This document shows, one piece after another, positions 13,701 to 22,093 of a stretch of DNA of 64,000 nucleotides (position 1 is the stretch's first letter; each line of letters begins with the position of its first letter). A program made the translations under genes and the position numbers. Location of the stretch: positions 608,367-672,366 of the forward strand of contig NMRA01000140.1 of the NCBI GenBank assembly GCA_002633005.1, given 5' to 3'. The DNA comes from Phoronis australis. Its lineage: Eukaryota; Phoronida; Phoronidae. The notes under the pieces were generated by a model, which saw nothing but the letters and a program-made list of their open reading frames with translations, made no database searches and was not told the origin of the DNA.

Positions 13701-15257
13701 ACATGTCAAATTTTAATAAGCAAGTTTGAAAAGAACAACTTTGACAACTATTAATGTGCGAGCGCAATAAGCGTTGAACAAAAGAAAAGTTGTTACCGAA
13801 AGACTCTGATAATGTCAAAAGGTTCAGAAGGTGATAAGGTCACAAAACACATCCGATAAAAACATTGAGCTAACTAGTTAGTATTTCTGGGGTACTTTGC
13901 TATTTACATGTACTGACCCTCATATTCAGGCTTCATGTACACTCCAGGGCCTTCTGTATGAATGTGCCACACTTTCACATTCTGTAGATTGGCCATTTTG
14001 CCATGCTCTGCCATGGCCTCCACAAGCTTCAGAGGAGTTGATGATGTGCCATGAATATAAACATTGTTGTCTGTAACAAACAGTAGAAATCATGCCAGCT
14101 ATCGTCACAAAATCTCAGTTGAGACTGGTTGTCTGTGATCAACAAACTTAACGGAAAAAGGGTGGTGTCACACATTCAAAAATTAAAACCTACGCAATAC
14201 CTAGGCTGACAAATAAAATATGTTCGTTGTCCTTGGAACAATACAAATGATGAAAAATCCTCAATTCCACTTCCAACCCAGACAATAGGTAAATACCACA
14301 AACCCAAAATACCTGTCCCCTGAAGACCGAGAGTCTAGTGGAGACCCAGAGCAATATACGTCAACCCCCCTATGATCGAGAGCTCTATACCCCACCCAAG
14401 AACAGATAGTCCTGAAAAGAATAACCATAAAAACTTCGGCAAACATGCAAATTGCCTAACAAGACTGACAACAATTTACTAGCGACTCAGGCAAACAACC
14501 AGTGCCATCTATAAGTCATAATTCTCTAAGCATGTTATTCATTAGACTATTTTCAGTGGCTACTAGTATACTGTAATTTTCTTCAGGAAAATGTGCTTGA
14601 CTTGTGTATATTTGGATCAGACCAGATTCAATGATCCTGCTTTTAAGTACCTTTACTCTACGTTATTAATTGACAACCACTTACTAAGCTTCCAACCCCT
14701 GCCTTTGAGAAGGGGGAGTTCGGAGAGAAACTCTTTCCGCCACCTGCCACCTTTTGAGTTTTGTGTGATGTTGTCTGGCAACTGGATCTACCATTGTTGA
14801 GCACCAATGTAATGGCAAAATCCACATGCTGACAGCAGCTTCTCAAGAGGCAATTGGCACTTAGTAAGTGACTTACAGATGCTTTACACGAAGGCATGCC
14901 AAACTCGGAACCGAAAATTCACAGCAAACAATCATTTTGCTTTATCCTGGTTACAGAAATTACAAGATGTCAATACAATGGAAGCTGATGCCAGTAACCA
15001 AACTGAGCTCTCTGGGCATAGACCACCAATGGGACCAATCCAGTAGTATAGACTGTCTAAATTCTAAAAGACTCACCTGACCGTATAACCCCAACAGCTT
15101 CCTCTGCGCTCATCCATTGCGGTTCCTTACCAGATATAGGGTGAAACGGTTCTGGCGAGTATAAATAAAAGCTTCTGGCTTGTTTCAAAAAGTTTCTGTT
15201 CACAAATCTCTTGATTCCGTTAGACGAAATATGTCGTATTGCAGCCAGACTTGACAT
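7480..15257 (-). CDS. Mitochondrial acetyl-CoA hydrolase / 4-hydroxybutyrate CoA-transferase family enzyme (8 exons)
   Basis: Eight exons on the minus strand join in frame to 477 residues, a usual length for this family: 15257-15077, 14070-13918, 13414-13175, 12673-12485, 11955-11877, 9896-9760, 8914-8777 and 7796-7480. Class I CoA-transferases of this family move CoA between an acyl-CoA and a free carboxylate (acetate, propionate, succinate, 4-hydroxybutyrate) through a glutamyl-CoA thioester. The N-terminal domain has the signature TALIQVSPPDKHGYCSLG; the C-terminal domain has GIGTIPDTVLASL, then DLGIHSEMFSDG with the expected catalytic Glu278, and later IVTEYGIAYLFGKNLRQRA. Residues 1-34 hold many Arg/Lys and no acidic residue, which indicates a mitochondrial presequence. 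All introns use GT-AG, phases 1,1,1,1,2,1,1. Introns are unremarkable except intron 5 (9897-11876), which holds a tandem array. It could act as an acetate:succinate CoA-transferase or a 4-hydroxybutyrate CoA-transferase; sequence alone does not decide. Confidence 0.93.
8777..8914 (-). CDS. CoA-transferase exon 7
   Basis: Acceptor TTGTTTCAG and donor TCAG|GTCAGT, phase 1 at both ends. It encodes FVNSIPIIMQNPKVTAINSC and IEVDLTGQVVSDSIGTRLYS, a well-conserved family stretch. Confidence 0.92.
9760..9896 (-). CDS. CoA-transferase exon 6
   Basis: Acceptor ATCACTACACAG and donor ATTG|GTAAGG, entered in phase 2 and left in phase 1. It encodes SDGIIDLVDKGVITNAKK and GKIVGGFAVGTKKLYDFM, both typical of the C-terminal CoA-transferase domain. 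Confidence 0.92.
10300..11475. repeat. Pearl/Helentron-like tandem array inside CoA-transferase intron 5
   Basis: About eight degenerate monomers of roughly 115-155 bp share a CTAGG-centred core (10471, about 10620, 10776, 10920, 11033, 11154 and 11301), the phrase CCGTCTGAAAATC and an AAATTTCATRAARATC stretch. The array ends in a GATGACGGCACTATG...CATATGTACGTGG tail that matches the tail of the array at 35.4-36.4 kb. The best cores (11151-11166 and 11298-11312) read CCACTAGGGGGT and TCACTAGGGGGC. The organisation resembles the bivalve pearl family; that assignment is from memory. Confidence 0.75.
11877..11955 (-). CDS. CoA-transferase exon 5 (catalytic glutamate)
   Basis: A 79-base exon with acceptor TTTTGCCAG and donor TTTAG|GTAACA, entered in phase 1 and left in phase 2. 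It encodes GIGTIPDTVLASL and DLGIHSEMF. Glu278 aligns with the glutamate that forms the CoA thioester in this family. It is too short to be seen by ORF length; the motif supports it. Confidence 0.92.
12485..12673 (-). CDS. CoA-transferase exon 4
   Basis: Acceptor GCGTTTAG and donor ATGG|GTGAGT, phase 1 at both ends. It encodes QVNPNCPRTFGDGNLHVSHI and a helix (EEQIGRIIATNLVQDGSTLQ) that leads into the C-terminal domain. Confidence 0.9.
13175..13414 (-). CDS. CoA-transferase exon 3
   Basis: Acceptor CTTTTTACAG, donor ATTG|GTGGGT, phase 1 at both ends. It contains LFISGNARKAVNEGRGDFVP and the diagnostic VSPPDKHGYCSLGASVD segment of the N-terminal hydrolase/transferase domain. Confidence 0.92.
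13918..14070 (-). CDS. CoA-transferase exon 2
   Basis: Acceptor TTGTTACAG and donor GAGG|GTCAGT; phase 1 at both ends. It encodes NNVYIHGTSSTPLKLVEAM, the family's first CoA-transferase motif, through KVWHIHTEGPGVYMKPEYE. Confidence 0.9.
15077..15257 (-). CDS. CoA-transferase exon 1 (mitochondrial presequence)
   Basis: Starts at ATG 15257-15255 and ends at the donor TCAG|GTGAGT in phase 1. The first 34 residues contain Arg8, Lys16, Arg17, Arg21, Lys25 and Arg28 but no Asp or Glu. The mature enzyme probably begins near PEPFHPISGKEPQWMSAEEAV. Confidence 0.88.
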
Positions 15258-15495
15258 TTTTCACCGAGTGGCTGGTTGACCTTGGCTGGTGTTGTTTACT
15301 GACCTTGGCTTCAATCAGTCGGCACAATGCTTAAATGTTACGCCATAAAGTACGTAAATTCTTTACAGTCAAATTCTAAAACCATGAACGGCTACCACAA
15401 CATTCAATGAATCACACAAAATTGTCTCTTCTGTCTTCTACAGCTACAAAGACAAATAAACAGTGCTAAATCAAGATCACTCACCAGACGTTCTT

Positions 15496-15530
15496 ACCGG
15501 AAGTAACCGGCTGACTTGAAAATGACGTCA
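15496..15530 (-). promoter_or_regulatory. ETS and CRE motifs upstream of the CoA-transferase gene
   Basis: A perfect ETS/GABP-type ACCGGAAGT (15496-15504) and a perfect palindromic CRE TGACGTCA (15523-15530) lie about 240-270 bases upstream of the ATG at 15257. Further TGACGTGG and GACGTGAC sequences are at 15592-15611, bracketed by GCGGATA/TATCCGC. ETS plus CRE sites are common in promoters of nuclear genes for mitochondrial enzymes. The motifs are seen; their use is inferred. Confidence 0.5.
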
Positions 15531-15611
15531 CAGAGAATCAACACTGGGCGGATATTTTTTTGCCCTCAGTCACTCCCAGCATTGCGGATAATGACGTGGC
15601 AGGGACGTGAC

Positions 15612-16515
15612 AGTATCCGCGTGCAGACTTTGCTTGGTCCGCAATGTGCTATTTTCGCGTAGCTGTAATTTCACGTAGGGTAAACATTTAAAACATTATA
15701 CGATTCCACCTTGGTGGTCGCCCCGACCAATCACCGCGTCTGGTGCGCCGCTCGGGCCCGCGCCCGGCCAGCCGGCCTCCCGGTGGTGTTGATATATGGG
15801 CATGATAAAGTGAAAACTAGAATTCTAAAATGTGTCGATGGGTGTTCCGCCCGTACGGAAAGCGCCGGTGGTGCAGGTGCAGGGCGGGGTTTACTAGACC
15901 TAATCACGTTTGCATTTCAACTATTCAAATACTATGCCATTTACGAACTTTCAAATACTATTTTCGGCCCCAATATGTTTATGATGGGTCTCATTATCTA
16001 CTTGAGAACGATGACATCAGCAGTCTGAGACGATTTAATTAACTGGTGTCTTATGATGAGTTGATCTAAAACCCATAAGTACGCAAACCGGCGTCGAGTT
16101 GGCCAGTCAATGGGAATGTCCCCGGTATTTTGGAAGAGGAGGCCCAAGCTTCAGTACAGTGTAGATCTGTATCGCTGTTGTTTCAAATGAAAGAGTTGAA
16201 ATATGGCCCCCACTGACACATTCTCAACAGACTGACACGTTTTCAATAACGGCAAAGGAACCCGTCCGGTTATTTTTCAACGTTGAAAAAGTGATCCGGG
16301 TCACTTTTACTCGGTGGTCAAAATTTATGAAAAGTTACTTTGATCGGCTCATCACTCGAACGGCCGTACGTTTGAGTCTACTCAGTTTCAATGTCTTTGT
16401 GATAGTCTTCTTATAAGCGATAGCGTGACATATTTTTGAAGTTACCTCACCTATCTGATAAATATAGTAATTTAAATTTTGGATTACGCCTGGCGATGGT
16501 CAAAAACTTTTTACT
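15612..16515. other. Intergenic region, GC-rich patch
   Basis: Bases 15715-15790 and 15840-15895 are clearly more GC-rich than their surroundings. Short ORFs cross them but none resembles a known protein, and no splice or family signal supports coding. Confidence 0.4.
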
Positions 16516-16520
16516 TAAGA

Positions 16521-16817
16521 CATGCGCGCACCCAGGGGGGGGGGGGGGGGCNGGGGCTCGAGGGGCTCGAATGAGCTCACCCCCTCCATTTGGCGCAGTG
16601 GGCAAAAAGGTCAGCCTCTCTGAGAAAAAATATGTCAGAGAAAAGGAGACAAAAGTCCACTAAACAACTCAAGCAAGCGCAAACGCGCAATTCTCGGTGG
16701 TGCCCCCCCCCACTATTTTTTCTTTTTTTTAGTCCGCCAGCTTTTCTGTTACCAAAAGGTCCACATCGCCGGTCAAGAATTCGAGCCCCCCCATATTGAA
16801 GGCTGGGTGCGCGCATG
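16521..16817 (+). mobile_element. Small TIR transposon, copy A (complete ends)
   Basis: Perfect 14-bp terminal inverted repeats CATGCGCGCACCCA (16521-16534) and its complement (16804-16817) are flanked by a 5-bp direct repeat TAAGA (16516-16520 and 16818-16822). The inside has a G-run with an N at 16552, a segment containing TTTGGCGCAGTGGGCAAAAA, and purine-rich tracts. There is no coding capacity, so it is a non-autonomous (MITE-like) element. Related copies are at 19383, 26904 and 28556. Confidence 0.85.
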
Positions 16818-16822
16818 TAAGA

Positions 16823-19382
16823 TACCATTTTTGTATATTCATTTGCCGATTGGTTAAATTGTTGTCGGTTGCTACTACCCCTCCGTCTCACTCGGCCCGT
16901 GATCGGCGCGGCCCATGGGTGCTGGACTCAAATAGTGCAGCCGGGGCTGGTGTGCACACTGAAAATTCTCATCGTTAGTCTCCCGCTGCCACGCACGCTG
17001 TAATCAGCTTTCTGACGGACCTATATTCCCCCACCCCTCCTCAATCCATCCACTGCTCGCCGAAGGACGAAATCGATCTGTTCCCGAACATTATTCCCAA
17101 TGCTCGCAAAAGTTATTTTGTATCCTCGGAGAGAATTCTACCACCACTCGAAGTGAATACCACCCTATACTAATGCAGATGAGCGGCGAGACCCCTGCCG
17201 GGCACTTATCGGCACCTATAGCCTCATAGGCGGGTCTTTTACGGATGTAAGGGCAGATACGGAGACAACTCACAAAAATGCGTCAAGTTTCGGGTTTTCG
17301 GAAACCGTGGGCACTTACGCGCAGACTGCAATGAAAAGCTTTAGAACGTGTCTGTACCAGCGGTTTTATGGACAAAATACAGGGACACTGCAAACATGCG
17401 TGTATTTTACAAAACTCTCACGGATGCGACAGGACAGGTATCCCAAACAACAGCCTGTGAAGCGTTTAGTGCGCGAAGGGGGAATCACAAACAACGGGCT
17501 ACGCAAGGGACAGCAAAAGTGGTGTACCAGATTCCCCAAAACAGGTTAATAAAATTGCTGCACATTATCGTATTTGGTAAATTTGCACAAGCGGAGTTAA
17601 GTATGTCGTATTCATTAGTACACTAAAATGGCAACAAGAGCGCTCTGTACCCGTCAACGGAATACATTGAACCTGTGCTTGATGTGAAAAAAAGGGTTTC
17701 AAGTCGTTCCTCGGTCGTAATAAGTAAGATTACAGACCGTGCATTCAGATAAAAAAGCACGATCGATGTCTTAGACCGCTTATCATTATGCAGTTGGTTT
17801 GATATTGTTCCTCAGTCAAATGAGAGGTGATTTTAAAGTTCGTTATTACTCGAGACCAGATCGCTCTGAGTATCAATGCCATGCGCTTGTTCACAAAAAC
17901 CTAATTCGGAACTGTCCAACTCATTGACGATGCCAGAAATTGCTTTTCACCCGCTAGTTCCAGTTGAAGAAAGAGCAGATAGAACGCGGGTTTACTCTGT
18001 CAGGATGATGTTGAATCGTGACCAGGGGAACAGCTTGTCAACGAAACAATAATCAGAGCTAAATTGGTGATGATAACAATACAATGCGCATTTTTGCTCA
18101 CCCATAATTTGTCAGATATTTTTTGTAGAAGCTGAACTTCCCGGTGCTATGGCATTTCGCCTACGGAAATCGTACGCCATTGATTGTAACGATATATGCT
18201 ACAAACAACTGGTCAAACATGACAATAACTTTTACTGTGTGCTAAAATGAATAAATGTCGCGGTACTAGCGCCTCCGAGCGAAGTATATCATAAATATTT
18301 TTTTAAATCATGCCACGGCCAAGCGGTACCGATTAGCGTCAGGTGTACATAATGACAACTGGTTCTCACCGAGTTCATTGGTCATTGAAGGAGGAGGTGT
18401 ATTTAAACCAACTGAACCTTAAGGCATGTTTTTGAAAGTGTAAGTGGACTGACTAATACGGATGTGGATGACAGGACTGCTAATTCCCACTCCCTTTTGC
18501 GGGGTAGATTTTTCTGTGAGACGGCCAGTGTGCCTTTTGCGGGGCTGAGGTCAATACAGTGGGCCTTTGTGGGGAAGAAATGGAAATTTAGGGCCTATTG
18601 GACCCCGCGCGGGTCCCGCAAAACTTGCTGAAAAAGTACCCTCTACCAATTTTTGGTACACGCGCCTGCAGGCACCTTGTCAATATGAGTGACCGCTCCC
18701 CCCCGAGTGAGAAAGACGTGTTGTGACCGTCATGCCCACTTCTCACTCGTGTAGAACACTTTGTTTCGGTTGATAGTTCAACTGTGCTCATTCTAATATC
18801 GCATTTCATAAAGGTTATCGAATAGGAACAGTGGCAATTGAAATCATTGGGCAGCAATTGAATAAGTATGTGTCTAAAAATACAGAATTGAGAGAAAAAA
18901 TAAAAAACCTGACCTAATCACCGCGTTTTCGAGTAACTCACCAGACTCAACATGACGGGGTCTGGATGCGAGACAACTTCAAACCATAAAATAGAGTTAC
19001 TTCGGCGTATGGAGGATTTCCAATAAAGCACCCTGCTCCAGAAAGCACATGGGCACATTTTTCGAAACAAAAAGCAACTGGTGATGTTTAGAACACATTC
19101 CCCCAAACACCTTTGTTATAATCTTCTTTCTTGTGATCCCAAAAAACCTTTTGTGCATAAGTTGGCCATAAGGACGCTTGATTTATTTACCAGCACAACA
19201 GACAAAATCGCGTTAGTAACCTGCCCGTGACCATTGCGTTTTCATCGGGTTCCGTCTTGTTACAAAATCGCAAAAGAAGTTCCACTTTTTCTTGACTAGC
19301 TGACACACTAGATGCGACCTGATTGACCTTTGACCATAAAATGACCGATAAAATGTATGATAGATAGAAAGATAGATAGAAC
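16823..19382. other. Intergenic region without recognisable gene
   Basis: Several ORFs of 60-90 codons overlap in different frames and none resembles a known family. A short direct repeat CCTTTTGCGGGG occurs at 18493 and 18533, with a variant at 18564. A DR1-like TGACCTTTGACCA is at 19324-19336, and a GATA microsatellite at 19357-19381. Confidence 0.4.
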
Positions 19383-19627
19383 GAGCACCCCCATTTGGCG
19401 AAGTGGGCCAAAAGGTCTGCCTCAGGGAAACAAAAAGTCAGAGAAAACGAGCCAAAGGTCCTCTAAAAAGGCGCGCATGCACAATTCATAACTCTGAACG
19501 TGGTACCCCGGCCGTTTTTTTTGTTTTCTTTTTCTTTTCTTTTCTTTGTGCGCCGCTTTTTTGTTAGTGAGGGGTCTACAATGGCAAAAATTCGACCCCT
19601 CTATATTTTAGGCTGGGTGCGCGCATG
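19383..19627 (+). mobile_element. Small TIR transposon, copy B (5' end missing)
   Basis: Same orientation as copy A. It starts at CACCCCCATTTGGCGAAGTG without a left terminal repeat and ends with the intact TGGGTGCGCGCATG (19614-19627). The interior matches copy A: GGCCAAAAGGTCTGCCTC and CAATGGCAAAAATTCGACCC. No target-site duplication can be read because the left end is lost. Confidence 0.75.
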
Positions 19628-20289
19628 ATGACAAAAGCAACGCAACTTGTTGAAATGTGCTCACCATTTTGCACCGTTACTGGACGCTATGGTTATGGTG
19701 GCGTTTATTAATATCATAAAAACGTCCACAAGGTAGCGCAAAATATTTCGAATCCATACGAAAGGAAAAGAATAAATAACTTGAGCGTGTAAAACCTGTA
19801 ACCACAACCCAGCAACGAACAACTGCGGGATAGAATTTATGTTACTCGATCTATTGGCTATGGGTGGCTCTCTCGATCTCTCCCCCAAGTATGCTGGACC
19901 ACTGGTCATCAAAGACCTTAGCTGACAGATGATCGCTAGATTCTCAGAATCGGATCCCTAGCAGGAAGACCCTCTGACAGTCACACTCGGACCATCAGGA
20001 ACTCGAGGCCATAGACCACTCAAAGCCATGACAGTTCACCTGATCTCCAAAAGATGGCGGCGCACGCACTCCTGCTACAAGAAGTGATTAAAACTTTCCA
20101 AGAAAACTGTTTTGATGTTTTCTTGATTTGTCACAATGAAACGATCAAAAATGATTACGACTGTTAAAATAATTTGTTATCGTGCATTTTTTAATTACAT
20201 ACAGAGTGCTTTTTAAGGATATTGGCAACATGGAATTCATATTTTTAGTGTGTAATCCAGTACTGTAATCTATATATTCTTATAGGGGC

Positions 20290-21700
20290 ACCGGCCGAAT
20301 GGGCATCTCTAGGTGGATGACTGAGGGCGCTTAAACAGTCGAAAAAAGACAAAACTCTTCGTTGGAATTGTTATCAAGCAATTTCCCAGCGTTTATTACC
20401 AAGTCTAGTTTGCTACAAAATTTTGATGCAAGGAACTTTGCATTCATCTCAGTTGAAGCCGAAAGTGCCGGTGAACCCAGTGCGATTCCGATACGAGCGG
20501 CTGTCGAGGTGTATGTCCCGTATTGGAATCGGCGCCGACTGGCCGTAGTGCAAAATACGCGGAAATTCAAGAAAACACATTAGTTGTTCATTTCATGTCA
20601 ATTAATATTCAAGTTGCTCAAAATTGATACCTAAAACTTTTTATTCAATTAATTAGCACACATTCTCATACGGGCCCTTATGGAAATCTCCTTCGTTGCC
20701 GGTTTTCAGACCGCCACTTAAAAAAAAAAAAAAAGCTTCGTCCGAATTGTTATCAGGCAATTTCACAATGTTTATTATAAAGTGTAGTTTGGTTGATACC
20801 AATATTTTGATGTTAGGAGCTTTGCATTGATGTCTTTTTCAAGACGGAAGGTGTGAACGCCCTGCAATTCCGATTCTGGCCGCTGTCGAGTGTGTCCCGC
20901 CGTAAATGTTGGAATCGGTGACAATATGCCACTAAAGATGTTGAAAAATACGTGGAAGTTCAAGGAGCCACCATTTCGTATCAACCAATATACAAAATGC
21001 TCAAAATTGCTACCTTTAAAACTGTTTATTCAATTAATTAGCACACATCCTAATACGGGCCAGTATCAGGGAATCCCTGGGCAGGTGATAGGCGACCGCC
21101 TAAACAGTCTAAACCCTTCATCCGAATTGTGATCAGGCAACTTCACAAGGTTCATGATAAGGCTTAGTTTGCTTGATACAAGAATATTGATGCTAGGAAC
21201 TTTGCATTGGTGTCTTTTAGAAGCCGAAGGTGTGAACGCTGTGAGATTCCGATATACGGGGCGCTCTCGAGTGTGTGTCCGTATTGGAATCGGCGACAAT
21301 AGGCCGAAAATTTTGGTGCAAATACGTGGAAACGTAACAACATATTTTAACTTTATCTTTTCGTATAAAGCAATATTCAAAGTCATCAAAAATGTTTTAT
21401 TAGGAACTAAATTTTCAAAAGAATTCGCCTAGAACTCCTGTAACTCGCAGTCGCCGCCATTTTGAAAACAGACTCGGAGTGCGTTAACCTTGCACAAAGA
21501 TTGAAAATTTAATAGCAGTAGCAGCACGACCATAGACACCACAGTATTAAGATGTTATGATCACGACGTTGTATTATATTAAAACTATGAACCGAAGCCT
21601 CAGTTTCATGAAAACATACCCAATTACGAAGTTTTGTATATAATTTATCGTTTTTAAAACCAATCGTTAAACATATTACAATACGGGCCGCCCGTATTGG
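20290..21700. repeat. About 380-bp tandem array, three copies, with internal inverted repeats
   Basis: Equivalent points CTTCRTYSGAATTG recur at 20356, 20736 and 21116 (spacing 380 and 380), and GGARCTTTGCATT at 20432, 20816 and 21196. Copies also share ATTCAATTAATTAGCACACA and a CGATTCCGATACG...CGTATTGGAATCG inverted pair (20483-20495 with 20519-20531 in copy 1). The third copy loses similarity after about 21325. Each copy keeps a stretch of open frame on the minus strand, but the predicted peptides look like shadows of the repeat. Confidence 0.85.
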
Positions 21701-21775
21701 AATTCCGATACGGGAAGGCCCAAATCGGAATATTCCGATTTTGATCGGATTCCAATACGGGCCGCAACAGGGTTA
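21680..21775. promoter_or_regulatory. Palindrome cluster in the 5' flank of the dehydrogenase gene
   Basis: AATACGGG CCG CCCGTATT forms an 8-bp hairpin (21680-21698), followed by GGAATTCC, a perfect 16-bp palindrome ATCGGAATATTCCGAT (21724-21739) and another GGATTCCAATACGGGCC. The motifs repeat those in the neighbouring 380-bp array. They lie 85-180 bases before the ATG, so they may fall in the promoter or the 5' UTR. Confidence 0.5.
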
Positions 21776-21859
21776 CACGCTTATCTACTACTGGGTCAGC
21801 GATCGAATGTTGCTTGGCCTACTTGCGTTCACTGGTTTGGCAACAGGCTTATCACAGAC

Positions 21860-22093
21860 ATGTCGAAGCCCAGTATAGTTTTGCATTGCAGTGCTGCTGA
21901 CGAACCAAGCACAGGTTGGCCGAAGTTTGCTGTAGCCGTTTTTAAAGAGAAATTTGTCGTCGTCTGGTTGAAAGATGTCATAGCTAATCCCGACCTGGGG
22001 AAGCGAGTCCAGGCTGCGGCTTATGTTCCACACAACAAGGCATGCAACATTCCAAGTATTGAGGAATACTTAAGCCTGTTACCTAATCTACGG
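21860..22093 (+). CDS. 2-hydroxyacid dehydrogenase exon 1
   Basis: ATG 21860 to donor CGG|GTGAGG in phase 0, 78 codons. It encodes the first part of the substrate-binding domain, ending EEYLSLLPNLR, which continues directly into VISNYCVGMDHW in exon 2 as in other family members. Confidence 0.88.

Noticed and set aside
19341-19382. ATGAC as a target duplication for TIR copy B
   Set aside because: ATGAC occurs both after the right end and upstream, but no left terminal repeat follows the upstream copy, so it is likely coincidence.
20331-21389. Three minus-strand ORFs of 69-107 codons with related sequences, possible small gene family
   Set aside because: They fall at equivalent places of the 380-bp tandem repeat and similarity follows the DNA repeat, including its inverted words. 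One copy is interrupted, so coding is not supported.
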